64,000 bases of DNA from Chloroflexota bacterium (GCA_011523735.1 WTGB01000115.1:1-64000), one strand, 5' to 3'. Positions 17,017 through 26,559 are shown, counted from the stretch's first letter. The notes: generated by a model from the sequence alone, not told the origin. Program-made: numbers and translations.

Positions 17017-18201
17017 TTAAGCCACGCCAGCCCCGCGATTTTCTCGCGCACGCTGGCGCCAAACCACGAAGGCGGCGATCAACATCAAAGCGCCCCACAA
17101 AGCGAAGACAAGCTGCCAGCCGCTGAGCTCCACCAGGGCGCCGATGCTGAAACCGGCTATGCCGCCGGAAAAAGTCGCCATCATATTAACCGTGCCAGCC
17201 GTCGACGAGGCGCGTCCCACCGGCGCCATCAGCAAGGGGATCGATGCAATCGCCAGGTTAAAAGCGCCATTTAACAGCATCAAGGCGAAGCCAAGCGCCA
17301 AGATCGCGACAGGTCCGGCGGATGCAGTGACCAGCAGGAAAGCAAAGCCCGTGGCGGCAAACAGCATAACGGCGGTGACAAATACTTGATTGCTGCTGAC
17401 CACGCGATAATGCGCCAGCAGCAGACCCGGGATCGCGATAATCTGCATCAGGGCGGCGACGGCGCCGACCATGTTTTCGGCTATCAAGCCGGTATCGAGA
17501 ATATAGCTGGGCAGCCAGATAAGCGAGCCGTTGCGAACGAAACCGGCCAGCGCCGCCACAAACATAACAAAGACGATGCCCCGCGCTTCGGAAACGATAA
17601 CCGACAAACGCACGCCGCTTGACTTTGTTTTGGGCGCGTCGATGCCCGCCTGCCGCCAAAGCGCCAAGACCACGAACAGCAGCAGCCCGGGCAGCCAAAA
17701 GGCGATGCGCCAATTCCCGTCTATCGCCACCGCCCCAATCAAAGTCCAGGTCAATGCCGTGCCAATGACATAACCAAAAGGCATAAGGGTCGACGCGCGC
17801 TTGATCTCACGGGGGTCGAGACGCTCCGCCAGGATGCGCACCATCGGCGACCAGCCGCCGGACTGGGCGATGCCGTTCATCCCCCACAGCACGAGCATTA
17901 AGATCAGCGACGACTGAAAAGAGAAGAGCACATTGATGATGGCGGTCGCCAATAAACCCAGGCTGATGATGCGGAAGGGACTGACGTGGCTGCCGACTTC
18001 GCCGCTGACAAGCTGGAACATGCCGTAAAACCAAAAGAAGACCGTACCCAAAGCGCCGACTTCGGCGAGGCTGAGGTCCAGGTCCTGCGCCAGTAATGGC
18101 AAGACGAGGCTGATGTTGACGCGCCCCAGATAGAGCAGGCCGTAGGTGGCGCATAAGGCGCCGACCATGAGGATGGGATGTTTCGTCAGAGTTGAGCGCA
18201 A
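17017..18201 (-). CDS. MFS transporter, sister copy of the downstream gene
   Basis: A 394-residue twelve-helix transporter, clearly paralogous to the gene at 15749-16933 (shared LGRVN-S-VLPLLA, EVGALGTVFFW and GSHVSPFRIISLGLL segments). The start appears to be TTG at 18201, since an in-frame stop lies two codons upstream and no ATG precedes the first helix. The alignment with the paralogue supports this start. Sequence divergence between the copies is substantial, so the duplication is not recent. Direct repeats lie just upstream at 18230-18260. Confidence 0.85.
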   Translation of the reverse strand: MRSTLTKHPILMVGALCATYGLLYLGRVNISLVLPLLAQDLDLSLAEVGALGTVFFWFYGMFQLVSGEVGSHVSPFRIISLGLLATAIINVLFSFQSSLILMLVLWGMNGIAQSGGWSPMVRILAERLDPREIKRASTLMPFGYVIGTALTWTLIGAVAIDGNWRIAFWLPGLLLFVVLALWRQAGIDAPKTKSSGVRLSVIVSEARGIVFVMFVAALAGFVRNGSLIWLPSYILDTGLIAENMVGAVAALMQIIAIPGLLLAHYRVVSSNQVFVTAVMLFAATGFAFLLVTASAGPVAILALGFALMLLNGAFNLAIASIPLLMAPVGRASSTAGTVNMMATFSGGIAGFSIGALVELSGWQLVFALWGALMLIAAFVVWRQRARENRGAGVA

Positions 18202-18229
18202 AATCTATCTCAAATACGACCAACAAGAG

Positions 18230-18260
18230 CGTATTAAGAACGTATTAAGAATATTAACAA
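18230..18260. promoter_or_regulatory. 11-base tandem direct repeats, possible operator
   Basis: CGTATTAAGAA occurs twice head to tail (18230-18240, 18241-18251), followed by a partial third unit TATTAACAA. A period of 11 bases places each unit on nearly the same helix face. It lies in an AT-rich 295-base gap between the leftward MFS gene and the rightward dehydrogenase, so it may control either or both. Confidence 0.35.
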
Positions 18261-18496
18261 TAACCGAGCAAAATTGCCAATATCTCGACGGGAGCGGCCG
18301 GCCCTTCTATTTCAATATTAAATTTGAAGTTTCCAAATGAAGCGACAAGATGCAGCCAGCCCTAATCAACGATACAATAGTCGCACAAGCGCAAGCACTC
18401 GGCGTGATCCATCTGCTCCCGCCCGAATTTAGCCTGCGGAAACCTGAATACGGCGCGAAACGGTGAATTGCCGGCCAAACACAGAAGGATAGCCAA

Positions 18497-19597
18497 ATGA
18501 CTACCCTAGCCAAGGAAAGCCTGCCGAAGACCATGCCCGCCATCATCTGCCACGGACCGGAAGATTACCGCCTGGAAGAATGGCGCGTGCCCCAGCCGGC
18601 CGCCGGCGAGGTGGTCATCCGCGTGCAATCGGTGGGCATCTGCGCCAGCGACTTGAAATGCTACCAGGGCGCGCCGCTCTTCTGGGGCGATGAGGCGCGC
18701 GAGGGCTATTGCCAGGCGCCGGTCATCCCCGGTCACGAATTCGTCGGCGAGGTGGTCGCCCTGGGCGAAGGCGCTGGCGAGCAATATGGCTTGCAGTTGG
18801 GGGACATCGCCGTCTCCGAGCAGATCGTGCCCTGCTGGAATTGCCGCTTCTGCAAGCGCGGGCAGTATTGGATGTGCCAGGACAAACACGATGTCTACGG
18901 CTTCCGGCAAGCCACCTTCGGCGCGATGGCGGAATATATGCTCTTTCCGGTCGGCGCGCTAAATTACAAAGTGCCCGAATCCCTGCCGGCTCATCACGCC
19001 GCTTTCATCGAGCCGCTGGGCTGCTCCATCCACGCTGTGCAGCGGGGGGAGATCAAGCTCGACGATGTGGTGGTGATCGCCGGCTGCGGTCCCTTGGGCT
19101 TGGGCATGGTGGCAGCGGCTCGCCTGAAAAATCCGCGTCTGCTAATCGCCATTGATCTCAACGACGAGCGGCTGGAAATCGCCGAACTCTGCGGCGCCGA
19201 TATGAGCCTGAACCCGCGCAAGATCGATGTGATCGACGAAGTGTTGAAGCTGACCGATGGCTATGGCTGCGATGTCTATATCGAAGCGACTGGCTATCCC
19301 GCCGCCGTGACTCAAGGTTTGCAGATGATCCGCAAGCTCGGCACCTTCGTCGAATTCAGCGTCATGCGCGAACCTGTCACGGCCGATTGGACCATCATCG
19401 GCGATACCAAAGAACTCAATATCCACGGCTCCCATCTCAGCCCCTATACCTACCCCATCGCGATCGATATGCTGAGCAAGGGTCTGCTGCCGATGGATCG
19501 GATCATGACCCACCAACTGCCGCTCAGCGACTTTCACGCTGGAATGGATATGGTCGCTGCTGGCACAGAATCAGTCAAAGTGACGCTGACGCCATAG
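18497..19597 (+). CDS. Zinc-dependent medium-chain dehydrogenase, erythritol/L-threitol dehydrogenase-like
   Basis: A 366-residue MDR enzyme. VGICASDLKCYQGA carries the catalytic zinc Cys, GHEFVGEVV the zinc His/Glu, and CWNCRFCKRGQYWMC the four-cysteine structural zinc site. The cofactor site is IAGCGPLGLGMV. The opening CHGPEDYRLEEW and the DLKCYQGA variant resemble annotated erythritol/L-threitol dehydrogenases, so a C4 polyol is the best guess. AAGGA precedes the ATG. Three SDR genes follow (two directly), suggesting a polyol oxidation cluster. Confidence 0.88.
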   Translation: MTTLAKESLPKTMPAIICHGPEDYRLEEWRVPQPAAGEVVIRVQSVGICASDLKCYQGAPLFWGDEAREGYCQAPVIPGHEFVGEVVALGEGAGEQYGLQLGDIAVSEQIVPCWNCRFCKRGQYWMCQDKHDVYGFRQATFGAMAEYMLFPVGALNYKVPESLPAHHAAFIEPLGCSIHAVQRGEIKLDDVVVIAGCGPLGLGMVAAARLKNPRLLIAIDLNDERLEIAELCGADMSLNPRKIDVIDEVLKLTDGYGCDVYIEATGYPAAVTQGLQMIRKLGTFVEFSVMREPVTADWTIIGDTKELNIHGSHLSPYTYPIAIDMLSKGLLPMDRIMTHQLPLSDFHAGMDMVAAGTESVKVTLTP

Positions 19598-19617
19598 CGC
19601 GTCTCAGGATTCGCTAT

Positions 19618-19642
19618 GTAGGGGCGAGCCACCGAGTCGCCC
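19618..19642. repeat. Dispersed palindrome GTAGGGGCGAGCC...GTCGCCC
   Basis: A 25-base copy of the family between the dehydrogenase and the first SDR gene, with one arm mismatch. Confidence 0.55.
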
Positions 19643-19664
19643 GACGAAGACACGAGGAATTTCA

Positions 19665-20396
19665 ATGTCTAACTCTCTCGCTGAAAAAGTCGTCATCATC
19701 ACCGGCGCCAGTTCCGGCATCGGCGCAGCCTGCGCTCGCCTGCTCGCCCGGGAGGGCTGCAAGCTGACCCTGGCGGCACGCTCCCTCGACAAAATGGAAA
19801 AGCTGGCTGACGAGCTGCCCGCCGAGAGCCTCGTCCTCCGCGCCGATATGACCCAGCCAGCCGATATCGAAAACATGGTCCAACACACAGTGGAGCGCTT
19901 CGGGCGCATCGACGTCCTGTTGGCTAACGCTGGCGTTTACATCCCGGGGCAGTTCGCCGAGGGCGATATCGACGCCTACTCGACGATGTTGAATCTCAAT
20001 GTCAGCGCCGTTATGCGCTGCGCCCATGCCGTCATCCCGACCATGCGGGCCGGTGGCGGCGGCGACATCGTTGTTACGAGTTCGATTTCCGGGCACATGG
20101 ACATCGTTGGCGAACCGGTCTACAGCGCCAGCAAGAATGCGGTGCAGACCTTCGTGCACACCTTGCGGCGGCAACTGGCGGGGGACGGGATTAGGGTGAT
20201 GTCCATCGCGCCGGGTCCGGTGGCCAATCCCATGCAGAAGCTCTATGACCCCGAGGAGATCAAGCGCGCGGTCGAAGTGACTGGATCGCATCTGGCATCG
20301 GAAGATTGCGCCGAAGCCATCCTGTTTATGCTGTCGCGCCCGCGGCATGTGACGATTCGCGATCTGGTCCTGCTGCCGCAAATCAGCCGCGTCTAG
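19665..20396 (+). CDS. SDR-family dehydrogenase, copy 1
   Basis: A 243-residue classical short-chain dehydrogenase/reductase. The cofactor motif is TGASSGIG, NAG is at about residues 87-89, the catalytic Ser is in TSSISG, and Tyr/Lys are in YSASK. The C-terminus VTIRDLVLLPQ is shared with the two other copies nearby. It probably oxidises a hydroxyl of a sugar or polyol derived from the upstream threitol-type dehydrogenase reaction; specificity is inferred only from context. Confidence 0.9.
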   Translation: MSNSLAEKVVIITGASSGIGAACARLLAREGCKLTLAARSLDKMEKLADELPAESLVLRADMTQPADIENMVQHTVERFGRIDVLLANAGVYIPGQFAEGDIDAYSTMLNLNVSAVMRCAHAVIPTMRAGGGGDIVVTSSISGHMDIVGEPVYSASKNAVQTFVHTLRRQLAGDGIRVMSIAPGPVANPMQKLYDPEEIKRAVEVTGSHLASEDCAEAILFMLSRPRHVTIRDLVLLPQISRV

Positions 20397-20428
20397 CGCG
20401 CTTCAGACCGAGTCAAAGGTGAAACGAT

Positions 20429-20453
20429 GTAGGGGCAACTCTGTGAGTCGCCC
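20429..20453. repeat. Dispersed palindrome, degenerate copy
   Basis: GTAGGGGCAACTC...GAGTCGCCC between SDR copies 1 and 2, with arms weaker than in other members. Confidence 0.45.
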
Positions 20454-20474
20454 GTAATGTGAAGGAACGGACAC

Positions 20475-21209
20475 ATGACAGAGTCACTTTCGGGCAAGGT
20501 TGTCATCGTCACCGGCGCCAGTTCCGGCATCGGCGAAGCCTGCGCTCGCCTGCTGGCGCAAGAGGGCTGCAAGCTGACCCTGGCGGCGCGATCGGTCGAC
20601 AAGATGGAGGCGCTTGCCAGCGAACTGCCGACTGAATCGCTCGTCGTCCGCGCCGATATGACCTCGCCCAGCGATATCAGCAACATGGTCGAGCGCAGTC
20701 TGGAGCGCTTCGGGCGCATTGATGTCATGTTCGCCAATGCCGGCATCTATATCCCCGGCGAATTTGCCGATGGCGATCTGGAGGAATTCACCCGCCTGCT
20801 CACTATCAATATCGATGCCGTTCTGCGCTGCGCCCACGCTGTCATCCCCGCGATGATGGCGCAAGACAGCGGCGATATCGTCGTCACCAGTTCCATCTCC
20901 GGCTTTATCGATGTGCACTGGGAGCCGATCTACAGCTGCAGCAAACACGCCGTGCAGACCTTCGTGCATACCGTGCGCCGGCAGTTGGCGGGCACTGGCA
21001 TACGGGTGATGTCGCTGGCGCCGGGCGCGGTCGCCAATCCGCTCTGGGGTTTCCACGATGCCACTGAAATCGAGCGCGTCTCGGCCCGCGAACGGACTTA
21101 CCTGACTTCGGAGGATTGCGCTGAGGCGCTGCTCTTCATGCTGGGGATGCCCCGCCGCGTCACCATTCGCGACCTGGTTATCTTGCCGCAGAACCAGGTG
21201 AATATTTGA
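20475..21209 (+). CDS. SDR-family dehydrogenase, copy 2
   Basis: A 244-residue classical SDR with TGASSGIG, the catalytic Ser in TSSISG and YSCSK. It is strongly similar to copy 1 across the whole length, including EGCKLTLAARS and RRQLAG, and to copy 3. The pattern indicates tandem duplication followed by divergence near the substrate loop (about residues 185-205). AAGGAACG lies upstream of the ATG. Confidence 0.9.
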   Translation: MTESLSGKVVIVTGASSGIGEACARLLAQEGCKLTLAARSVDKMEALASELPTESLVVRADMTSPSDISNMVERSLERFGRIDVMFANAGIYIPGEFADGDLEEFTRLLTINIDAVLRCAHAVIPAMMAQDSGDIVVTSSISGFIDVHWEPIYSCSKHAVQTFVHTVRRQLAGTGIRVMSLAPGAVANPLWGFHDATEIERVSARERTYLTSEDCAEALLFMLGMPRRVTIRDLVILPQNQVNI

Positions 21210-21236
21210 TCAGATACGATGGCAACGCGTATTCGA

Positions 21237-22055
21237 CTAAAGAGTTGGTCTTTGTTGCGCGGAGGCTCGCACGACGTTGCGATCATAAAGCGTTTTGCTC
21301 ATGCTCTTGATCCGTTGCCGGGCAAGTTCACAGTAGGCGGGGCTATTGTCGATACCGATCCAGTTACGCCCAGCCAGTTCGGCAGCGATGGCGGCCGTCC
21401 CTGAACCTATGAAGGGATCGAGTACGACATTGGCTGTGGTCGATTCTATACATCTTTGCGCGAGAGCCAGGGGGAATGGCGCGGGGTGGGGATTATTCAT
21501 CTCCTGTGGGATGCGCCAGACATCGCCCTGCGCGTTAGCCTTGGGCGCCAGTTTGAACTTCGGCTTGGCGATTAGATAGATGACCTCGTAAGTCGGCAAG
21601 AAGTAGCCGGGGTTGAAGTTGATGCCGCCATTGCGCTGCCAGATAATGATTTGCCGGACCGGAAATCCATCAACAATGTCAGCGCGATCTTGCAATAAGC
21701 CCCGCTGCACTCGCCACTTGTGGTTGTAGAAGATTGCCCCGTCCTCACGCAAAACTCGTATCATGGCCTGCAAGCAGTCTCGCTGCCATGCTACATACTC
21801 TTCATGCGGCATAGCATCATCGTGGCCGGCATAACCCTTGATGAGTTCCGCTTGGGGCCATTTGCCGCCGCTTCCGTTCTTGAGCCCGTTTCCTGTGCTA
21901 TTCTTGATATTGTACGGTGGGCTGGTGACGATGAGGTCAATGGACTCTTTAGGCATTTGATCCATCAATTCGACGCAGTCGCCTTGATGTACCTTGCCCA
22001 GCCAATTTGCCAAACCGAGTTGAGAACTTTGGGAAACGGGTTCTTTTGAATTCAT
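21237..22055 (-). CDS. Orphan DNA methyltransferase, beta-class
   Basis: A 272-residue S-adenosylmethionine-dependent DNA methyltransferase. The catalytic motif TSPPYN is at residues 44-49, and the cofactor motif DPFIGSGT lies near residues 215-225. This order is that of the beta class, which contains N6-adenine and N4-cytosine enzymes; the target base cannot be told. The ATG at 22055 follows AGGAGAATTCGCA and is preferred to a longer start at 22124. No restriction gene is adjacent. It lies on the opposite strand between SDR copies 2 and 3, and its surroundings are richer in A+T, suggesting insertion into the SDR array. Confidence 0.9.
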   Translation of the reverse strand: MNSKEPVSQSSQLGLANWLGKVHQGDCVELMDQMPKESIDLIVTSPPYNIKNSTGNGLKNGSGGKWPQAELIKGYAGHDDAMPHEEYVAWQRDCLQAMIRVLREDGAIFYNHKWRVQRGLLQDRADIVDGFPVRQIIIWQRNGGINFNPGYFLPTYEVIYLIAKPKFKLAPKANAQGDVWRIPQEMNNPHPAPFPLALAQRCIESTTANVVLDPFIGSGTAAIAAELAGRNWIGIDNSPAYCELARQRIKSMSKTLYDRNVVRASAQQRPTL

Positions 22056-22131
22056 TGCGAATTCTCCTGAAAACCAGTTTAATACAATCCACTTGACAAA
22101 GCTAGTTTTTTGATAAGCGAGCAATCACACA

Positions 22132-22863
22132 ATGACCAACCCGCTCTCTGGCAAAGTTGTCATCATCACCGGCGCAAGCTCCGGCATCGGCGCAGCGGCC
22201 GCGCGCAGCCTGGCTCAATATGGCTGCAAGTTAACCTTGGCCGCCCGCTCTGTCGACAAGATGCAAGCGCTCGCCAGCGAACTGCCGACTGAATCACTCG
22301 TCGTCCGCGCTGATATGACCGAGCCATCCGATATCAACAGCATGGTTGAACAGACCCTGGAACATTTCGGGCGCGTTGATGTGATGTTCGCCAACGCCGG
22401 CATCTTCATCCACGGCGACTTCATCGCCAACGACATCAATGATATTTCTGACATGATCACGATAAACGTCGATGCGGTAATGCGTTGTGCCCACGCCGTC
22501 ATCCCGATTATGAAGGCGCAAGGTTCGGGCGATATCCTCGTGACGAGTTCGGTGGCGGGCCACGAGAAGCTGCATCGCGGTCCCGCCTACGGCGCGAGCA
22601 AACACGCTATTGAGACCTTTGTCAACACCTTGCGGCGGCAGGTGGCGGCTGATGGGATTCGCGTGCTGTCGTTGGCGCCGGCGCGCGTCGCCAATGAGCT
22701 ATGGAATTTGACAGATCCCGAGGAGATCGAAAAAGTGTCCGTCGGCGATCAGCATTTCCTGAAGGTGGAAGATGTCGCGGAAGCGGCCGCGTATATGCTG
22801 TCCCGTCCCCGCCGCGTCACGATTCGCAATCTGGTGATGATCGGGACGAAGCAGGATGTTTGA
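22132..22863 (+). CDS. SDR-family dehydrogenase, copy 3
   Basis: A 243-residue classical SDR with TGASSGIG, the catalytic Ser in TSSVAG and YGASK. Segments CKLTLAARSVDKM and ASELPTESLVVRADMT are almost identical to copy 2. The copy is separated from copy 2 by the methyltransferase gene. Its own upstream region is short (about 75 bases to the divergent methyltransferase start), so it may have acquired a new promoter. Confidence 0.9.
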   Translation: MTNPLSGKVVIITGASSGIGAAAARSLAQYGCKLTLAARSVDKMQALASELPTESLVVRADMTEPSDINSMVEQTLEHFGRVDVMFANAGIFIHGDFIANDINDISDMITINVDAVMRCAHAVIPIMKAQGSGDILVTSSVAGHEKLHRGPAYGASKHAIETFVNTLRRQVAADGIRVLSLAPARVANELWNLTDPEEIEKVSVGDQHFLKVEDVAEAAAYMLSRPRRVTIRNLVMIGTKQDV

Positions 22864-22881
22864 GGCAATGCGACTGCGCCT

Positions 22882-23718
22882 TTATCCCAAGAGCTTTCTC
22901 GCCGTTGCCAGGCTCCGCGGTACCCCGGCCGTAAGAGGCTCCTCCGCCCCTTCAAATTCCAGCGACAGCCAGCCATCGTAACCGGCCTCGCGCAGCACGG
23001 CCATGACACCTGGCAGGTCCACCAGCCCGGCGCCTATCACTGACCCGGTCAGTAGTTGCCCGGAGGGATCCGGAAAGACATGGCTCGGCTCCTTATCTCC
23101 CGCGTGCCGAATATCTTTCAAGTGGACCAGGACGACCCACTCCGCCAGTTCCCGTGCCGCCGCCACTGGATCCTGCCCGACCGGCAAGAAATTTCCCGTA
23201 TCGAAGTTGACCCGCAGCGCCGGCGAACCTACCTGCTCGATGATGTCCCGCACCTGATCGCTGCGCCCGGCGAAACGTCCGTGATTCTCCAACGCCAGCG
23301 TCACGCCGCGGCTTTCAGCATAAGCGGCGCCAGCGGACAGCCCTTCGAGGATCCAGGCATTCCCCTGATCCTGAGTGACGCTTTCGCGCGCATCTCCGCT
23401 GAATACGCGAACCAAGTCCGTGCCCAACTCGACGGCGATATCGACGCCGCGTTTCAAGTCCGCCAATTCCCCCGCGCGGGCACTGGCTTCCTGACGGATG
23501 AAGTTGTTGCTGATCGAGAAAACCGCCACCTCCAGACCGGCATTGGCGATCCGCTGCTTCACCTGCGGGATTTCGCGTTCGGCATCCGTCCAGAAGATAT
23601 CCAGCAGTTCGACGCCTTCAACCCCCTGCGCGGCCGCGTAGTCGACGAATCCCATCAGATCGAGTTGCCCAGCCCGGACCGCCAGCACACAACTATACAT
23701 ACTCAAGCTCAGTTTCAT
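22882..23718 (-). CDS. Sugar phosphate isomerase/epimerase, xylose-isomerase-like TIM barrel
   Basis: A 278-residue AP endonuclease family 2 fold protein. Metal-binding acidic residues are visible in [19 protein letters not shown] and VLVHLKDI. Members isomerise or epimerise keto-sugars and inositol derivatives. The ATG overlaps the stop of the Gfo/Idh/MocA gene (23715-23718). It is the last gene of the leftward importer operon, so it likely works on the imported, oxidised sugar. Confidence 0.88.
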   Translation of the reverse strand: MKLSLSMYSCVLAVRAGQLDLMGFVDYAAAQGVEGVELLDIFWTDAEREIPQVKQRIANAGLEVAVFSISNNFIRQEASARAGELADLKRGVDIAVELGTDLVRVFSGDARESVTQDQGNAWILEGLSAGAAYAESRGVTLALENHGRFAGRSDQVRDIIEQVGSPALRVNFDTGNFLPVGQDPVAAARELAEWVVLVHLKDIRHAGDKEPSHVFPDPSGQLLTGSVIGAGLVDLPGVMAVLREAGYDGWLSLEFEGAEEPLTAGVPRSLATARKLLG

Positions 23719-24680
23719 CGTGTTACCCCCGCTGATTCATAAGCCGCTTCAATCACGCGCATCACCGCCAGCCCGTCTTCGCCGCCTAGCAGAGGCGACT
23801 CCCCGGTCTCGATGCAGCGCAGAAAATGATCCGCCTGCGCCACAAAGCGGTCAGGCCGGTCAAAATTTTGCTCGGTCCAGTCATGGTCATCCGCCAGCTT
23901 GTAGCGCAAGCCGGCCGCCGCATCGTAGTCGATGATCGCCTGTCCTTCGGTTCCATAGATACGAACCACCGCTTCCGACACCGGCGTCACCCAACTGCAA
24001 TTCAAAGTCCCGATCACGCCACCGCCGCTGCGCACCAGCAGGGACGCGCTATCTTCTACTTCGATGGGCAGCGCGGATGATATTTGTGCCTGGGCGCTCT
24101 CAATCTCGTCACCGGTCAAGGCGCGGAAGATATCGATGCTGTGCACCAGGGTATCGATCAAGATGCCGCCCCCGGCCACTTCCGCATCGGTGAACCAGGA
24201 TGTGCCGGCCCGAGAGAAGCGAAAGCCAAAGCGATTTTCGATCTGGACCAGGTCGCCCAAGCGGCCGCTCTTGATAAGATCCTGCGCCCCCTGCAAAGGC
24301 GGGTGGAAGCGGTGGCAGAAGGCGAATTGCAGCAGCAGCCCCCGCATCGCGGCGACAATCGCCTCGGTCTCAGCCAGGTTGCGCGCTGGCGGCTTCTCAC
24401 ACAAGACGGCGATACTGCGTTCTGCCGCTGCTTCGGCTGCGGGCAGATGAAACTTGGGCGGCGTACAGATGGAGATGGCATCTGGCTCGACAGCATCCAG
24501 CATTGCCTCAGCGTCGTTGAAGGCGCGCCCGCCATATTCCGCGACTTTGGCGCCCGCCGCTGCTTCGACGATATCGGCGATGCCGACAATCTCACAGCGG
24601 TCGGCATGGGCAGCATAGGCGCGCAGATGCGCCCCGGCAATCCCACCCGCGCCGATCAGCGCGACTCTGATTTTTTTCAT
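23715..24680 (-). CDS. Gfo/Idh/MocA-family oxidoreductase
   Basis: A 321-residue NAD(P)-dependent sugar or inositol dehydrogenase. The Rossmann motif is [21 protein letters not shown] contains the family EKP motif; the segment [14 protein letters not shown] carries the conserved D-x-x-x-H. It overlaps the isomerase gene by four bases and follows the inner permease gene by four bases, so it is part of the same transcript. The pair oxidation plus isomerisation is common in catabolism of unusual sugars or inositols. Confidence 0.92.
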   Translation of the reverse strand: MKKIRVALIGAGGIAGAHLRAYAAHADRCEIVGIADIVEAAAGAKVAEYGGRAFNDAEAMLDAVEPDAISICTPPKFHLPAAEAAAERSIAVLCEKPPARNLAETEAIVAAMRGLLLQFAFCHRFHPPLQGAQDLIKSGRLGDLVQIENRFGFRFSRAGTSWFTDAEVAGGGILIDTLVHSIDIFRALTGDEIESAQAQISSALPIEVEDSASLLVRSGGGVIGTLNCSWVTPVSEAVVRIYGTEGQAIIDYDAAAGLRYKLADDHDWTEQNFDRPDRFVAQADHFLRCIETGESPLLGGEDGLAVMRVIEAAYESAGVTR

Positions 24681-24684
24681 TGAG

Positions 24685-25557
24685 CTAGCCCTTGAGTCCC
24701 GTCAAGGCGATGCCGCGCACGAAGGTCTTCTGCGTGAAGAAGAATAGCACAATCGTCGGCAGCATGGCCAAAGTCGACGCCGCCATCATCAACTGCCATT
24801 GCGCGCCGTACATATTCTGGAAGAGTTTCAAGCCCAGCGAAATCGTCCAATCCTGCTGATTCTGCAAGTAAATCAGGGGACCGAGGAAATCGCGATAGGT
24901 CTGCACGAAAGTAAAGAGCGCCACGACCGCCAGCGCCGGACGCATCAGCGGGATCATGACATGCCACAAGATGCCCAGTTCGCTGGCCCCGTCGATCCGC
25001 GCGGCATCGCTAAGCTCCTGCGGGATCGTCAGCAGAAACTGCCGCAGTAGAAATACGTAAAGCGCGCTGCCGAAGAAATGCGGCACCACCAGCGGCAAGA
25101 ATGTGCCCACCCAGCCCAGGTCTTTGAAGATCAGATAGAGCGGGATCAGCGTGACCTGCGAGGGCAGCATGATGGTGCTCAGGTAAATGAGGAAGATGAT
25201 ATTGCGCCCGGGCCACTGTATCCGCGCGAAGCCATAAGCGATGAAGGTGCAGGACAGTACCGTGCCCAGCACCGTCAAGCCCGAGATGGCGATAGTATTC
25301 CACATATAGCGCCAGAAGGGGATGTAAGTGGTGGAATCGGCGAAATTATGCCATTGCGGATTCGGCGGGATGATCGGCGGCGGCTGCGCGAAAATTTCCA
25401 CATCGGTCTTCAGCGCCGTCACCAGCAGCCAATACAGCGGGAAGATATAGGCCACCGCCATGATGAAGACGATTGTATAGGCGATGGTCCGCTTGATGCG
25501 GTCTTGAATGATGCGGTTCTGCCGCCAGTGTATCGCCGCTGTCACCTGATTTTGCAA
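24685..25557 (-). CDS. CUT1 sugar ABC importer permease (MalG type)
   Basis: A 290-residue inner-membrane protein with six hydrophobic segments. The ATPase-docking loop is [18 protein letters not shown], followed by IPLMRP. The listed start is TTG at 25557; GTG at 25545 is an alternative, since GGAGG lies too close to the TTG. Ends with IALTGLKG, as in many MalG-like permeases. Its partner permease and binding protein are encoded upstream in the same direction. Confidence 0.9.
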   Translation of the reverse strand: MQNQVTAAIHWRQNRIIQDRIKRTIAYTIVFIMAVAYIFPLYWLLVTALKTDVEIFAQPPPIIPPNPQWHNFADSTTYIPFWRYMWNTIAISGLTVLGTVLSCTFIAYGFARIQWPGRNIIFLIYLSTIMLPSQVTLIPLYLIFKDLGWVGTFLPLVVPHFFGSALYVFLLRQFLLTIPQELSDAARIDGASELGILWHVMIPLMRPALAVVALFTFVQTYRDFLGPLIYLQNQQDWTISLGLKLFQNMYGAQWQLMMAASTLAMLPTIVLFFFTQKTFVRGIALTGLKG

Positions 25558-25575
25558 ACCTCCATCTTGCGGTAG

Positions 25576-25606
25576 CCAAGCGAGTTTCTGCTTAACGTTC
25601 GCTTGG
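25576..25606. repeat. Inverted repeat CCAAGCGA/TCGCTTGG
   Basis: Two perfect 8-base arms spaced by 15 bases in the gap between the two permease genes of the operon. It could form a hairpin in the mRNA and tune the relative expression of the permeases; the role is inferred. Confidence 0.4.
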
Positions 25607-25632
25607 TAGCCCCTATCGCTGCCGCCGAGCGG

Positions 25633-26559
25633 CTAATTCTCCGCGTGATAATAGACCCAGCCGGAGGTGCGGAAGAGAATCACCGTTGCGATAAGCACGA
25701 TCATGAACAGTATCCAGGCTTGGGCGCTGGCGTAACCCATCTTGAATTGCTGAAAAGCGGTCTGATACAGGTACATCGAATAGAACATAGCCGAGTTGGC
25801 GACGCCGCCAGCCGAGCCATCGCGCGTCGCTGTCATCACCCAGGCTTCGGTGAAGTACTGAAAATAGCCGATCACGTTGACGATGATGGTATAGAAGATG
25901 ACCGGGCTGATCATCGGCAGGGTAATCTTGAAGGTCTTCTGCAGGGCGTTGGCGCCGTCCAGTTCAGCCGATTCCAGCAGGTCATGCGGCACATCCTGCA
26001 AGCCAGCGAGATAAATCAGAATCGTGTTGCCGCCGAACCAGGCGCCCATGAAAATCAGCGAGGGCTTGACCCAGTTTGGATCGGTCAGCCAGCCGATCGG
26101 CTGCAAGCCGATGAACCTGAGGAACTCGTTCAAAATGCCGAATTGCCCGTTGAAGATCCAAAGCCAGACGATGGTCGATGCCACCACCGGCGTGATCGAC
26201 GGGACGTAGAAGATGCTGCGATAGATGGACAGCCCCTTGATTTTAGTATTCAGCAGCAGAGCCATCAGCATATTGAAGACCAGATGAATCGGCAGGCCGA
26301 TCAGCACCATATAGAGCGTATTCTGGATACCGATTTTGAAGACGCGATCCTCGAGCAAGAACAGGTAGTTGTTCAAGCCCACATAACGCGGCGGCTGCAA
26401 GATGTTGTAGCGGGTGAAACTGTATTGCAGGGACTGAATGATGGGACCGATATTAAAGACGAAGAAACCGATGATCGCTGGCGAGATGAAGAGCAAGCCG
26501 ATAATCAGCGAGCGCCTCTGCCGCTTGGTGAGTCGGGGCAGGCGTAGGGAAAGGGTCAT
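25633..26559 (-). CDS. CUT1 sugar ABC importer permease (MalF/UgpA type)
   Basis: A 308-residue protein with six transmembrane segments, beginning with an arginine-rich stretch (RLPRLTKRQRRS) before helix 1. The docking loop ESAELDGANALQKTFK followed by ITLP identifies it as an importer permease. The ATG at 26559 is preferred to GTG at 26574 because GGACGAGA sits at a suitable distance. Pairs with the MalG-type permease downstream. Confidence 0.9.
   Translation of the reverse strand: MTLSLRLPRLTKRQRRSLIIGLLFISPAIIGFFVFNIGPIIQSLQYSFTRYNILQPPRYVGLNNYLFLLEDRVFKIGIQNTLYMVLIGLPIHLVFNMLMALLLNTKIKGLSIYRSIFYVPSITPVVASTIVWLWIFNGQFGILNEFLRFIGLQPIGWLTDPNWVKPSLIFMGAWFGGNTILIYLAGLQDVPHDLLESAELDGANALQKTFKITLPMISPVIFYTIIVNVIGYFQYFTEAWVMTATRDGSAGGVANSAMFYSMYLYQTAFQQFKMGYASAQAWILFMIVLIATVILFRTSGWVYYHAEN

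Noticed and set aside
18350-18466. 38-codon reading frame upstream of the zinc dehydrogenase
   Set aside because: No ribosome-binding site, no recognisable features, and it lies in an AT-rich promoter-like region.
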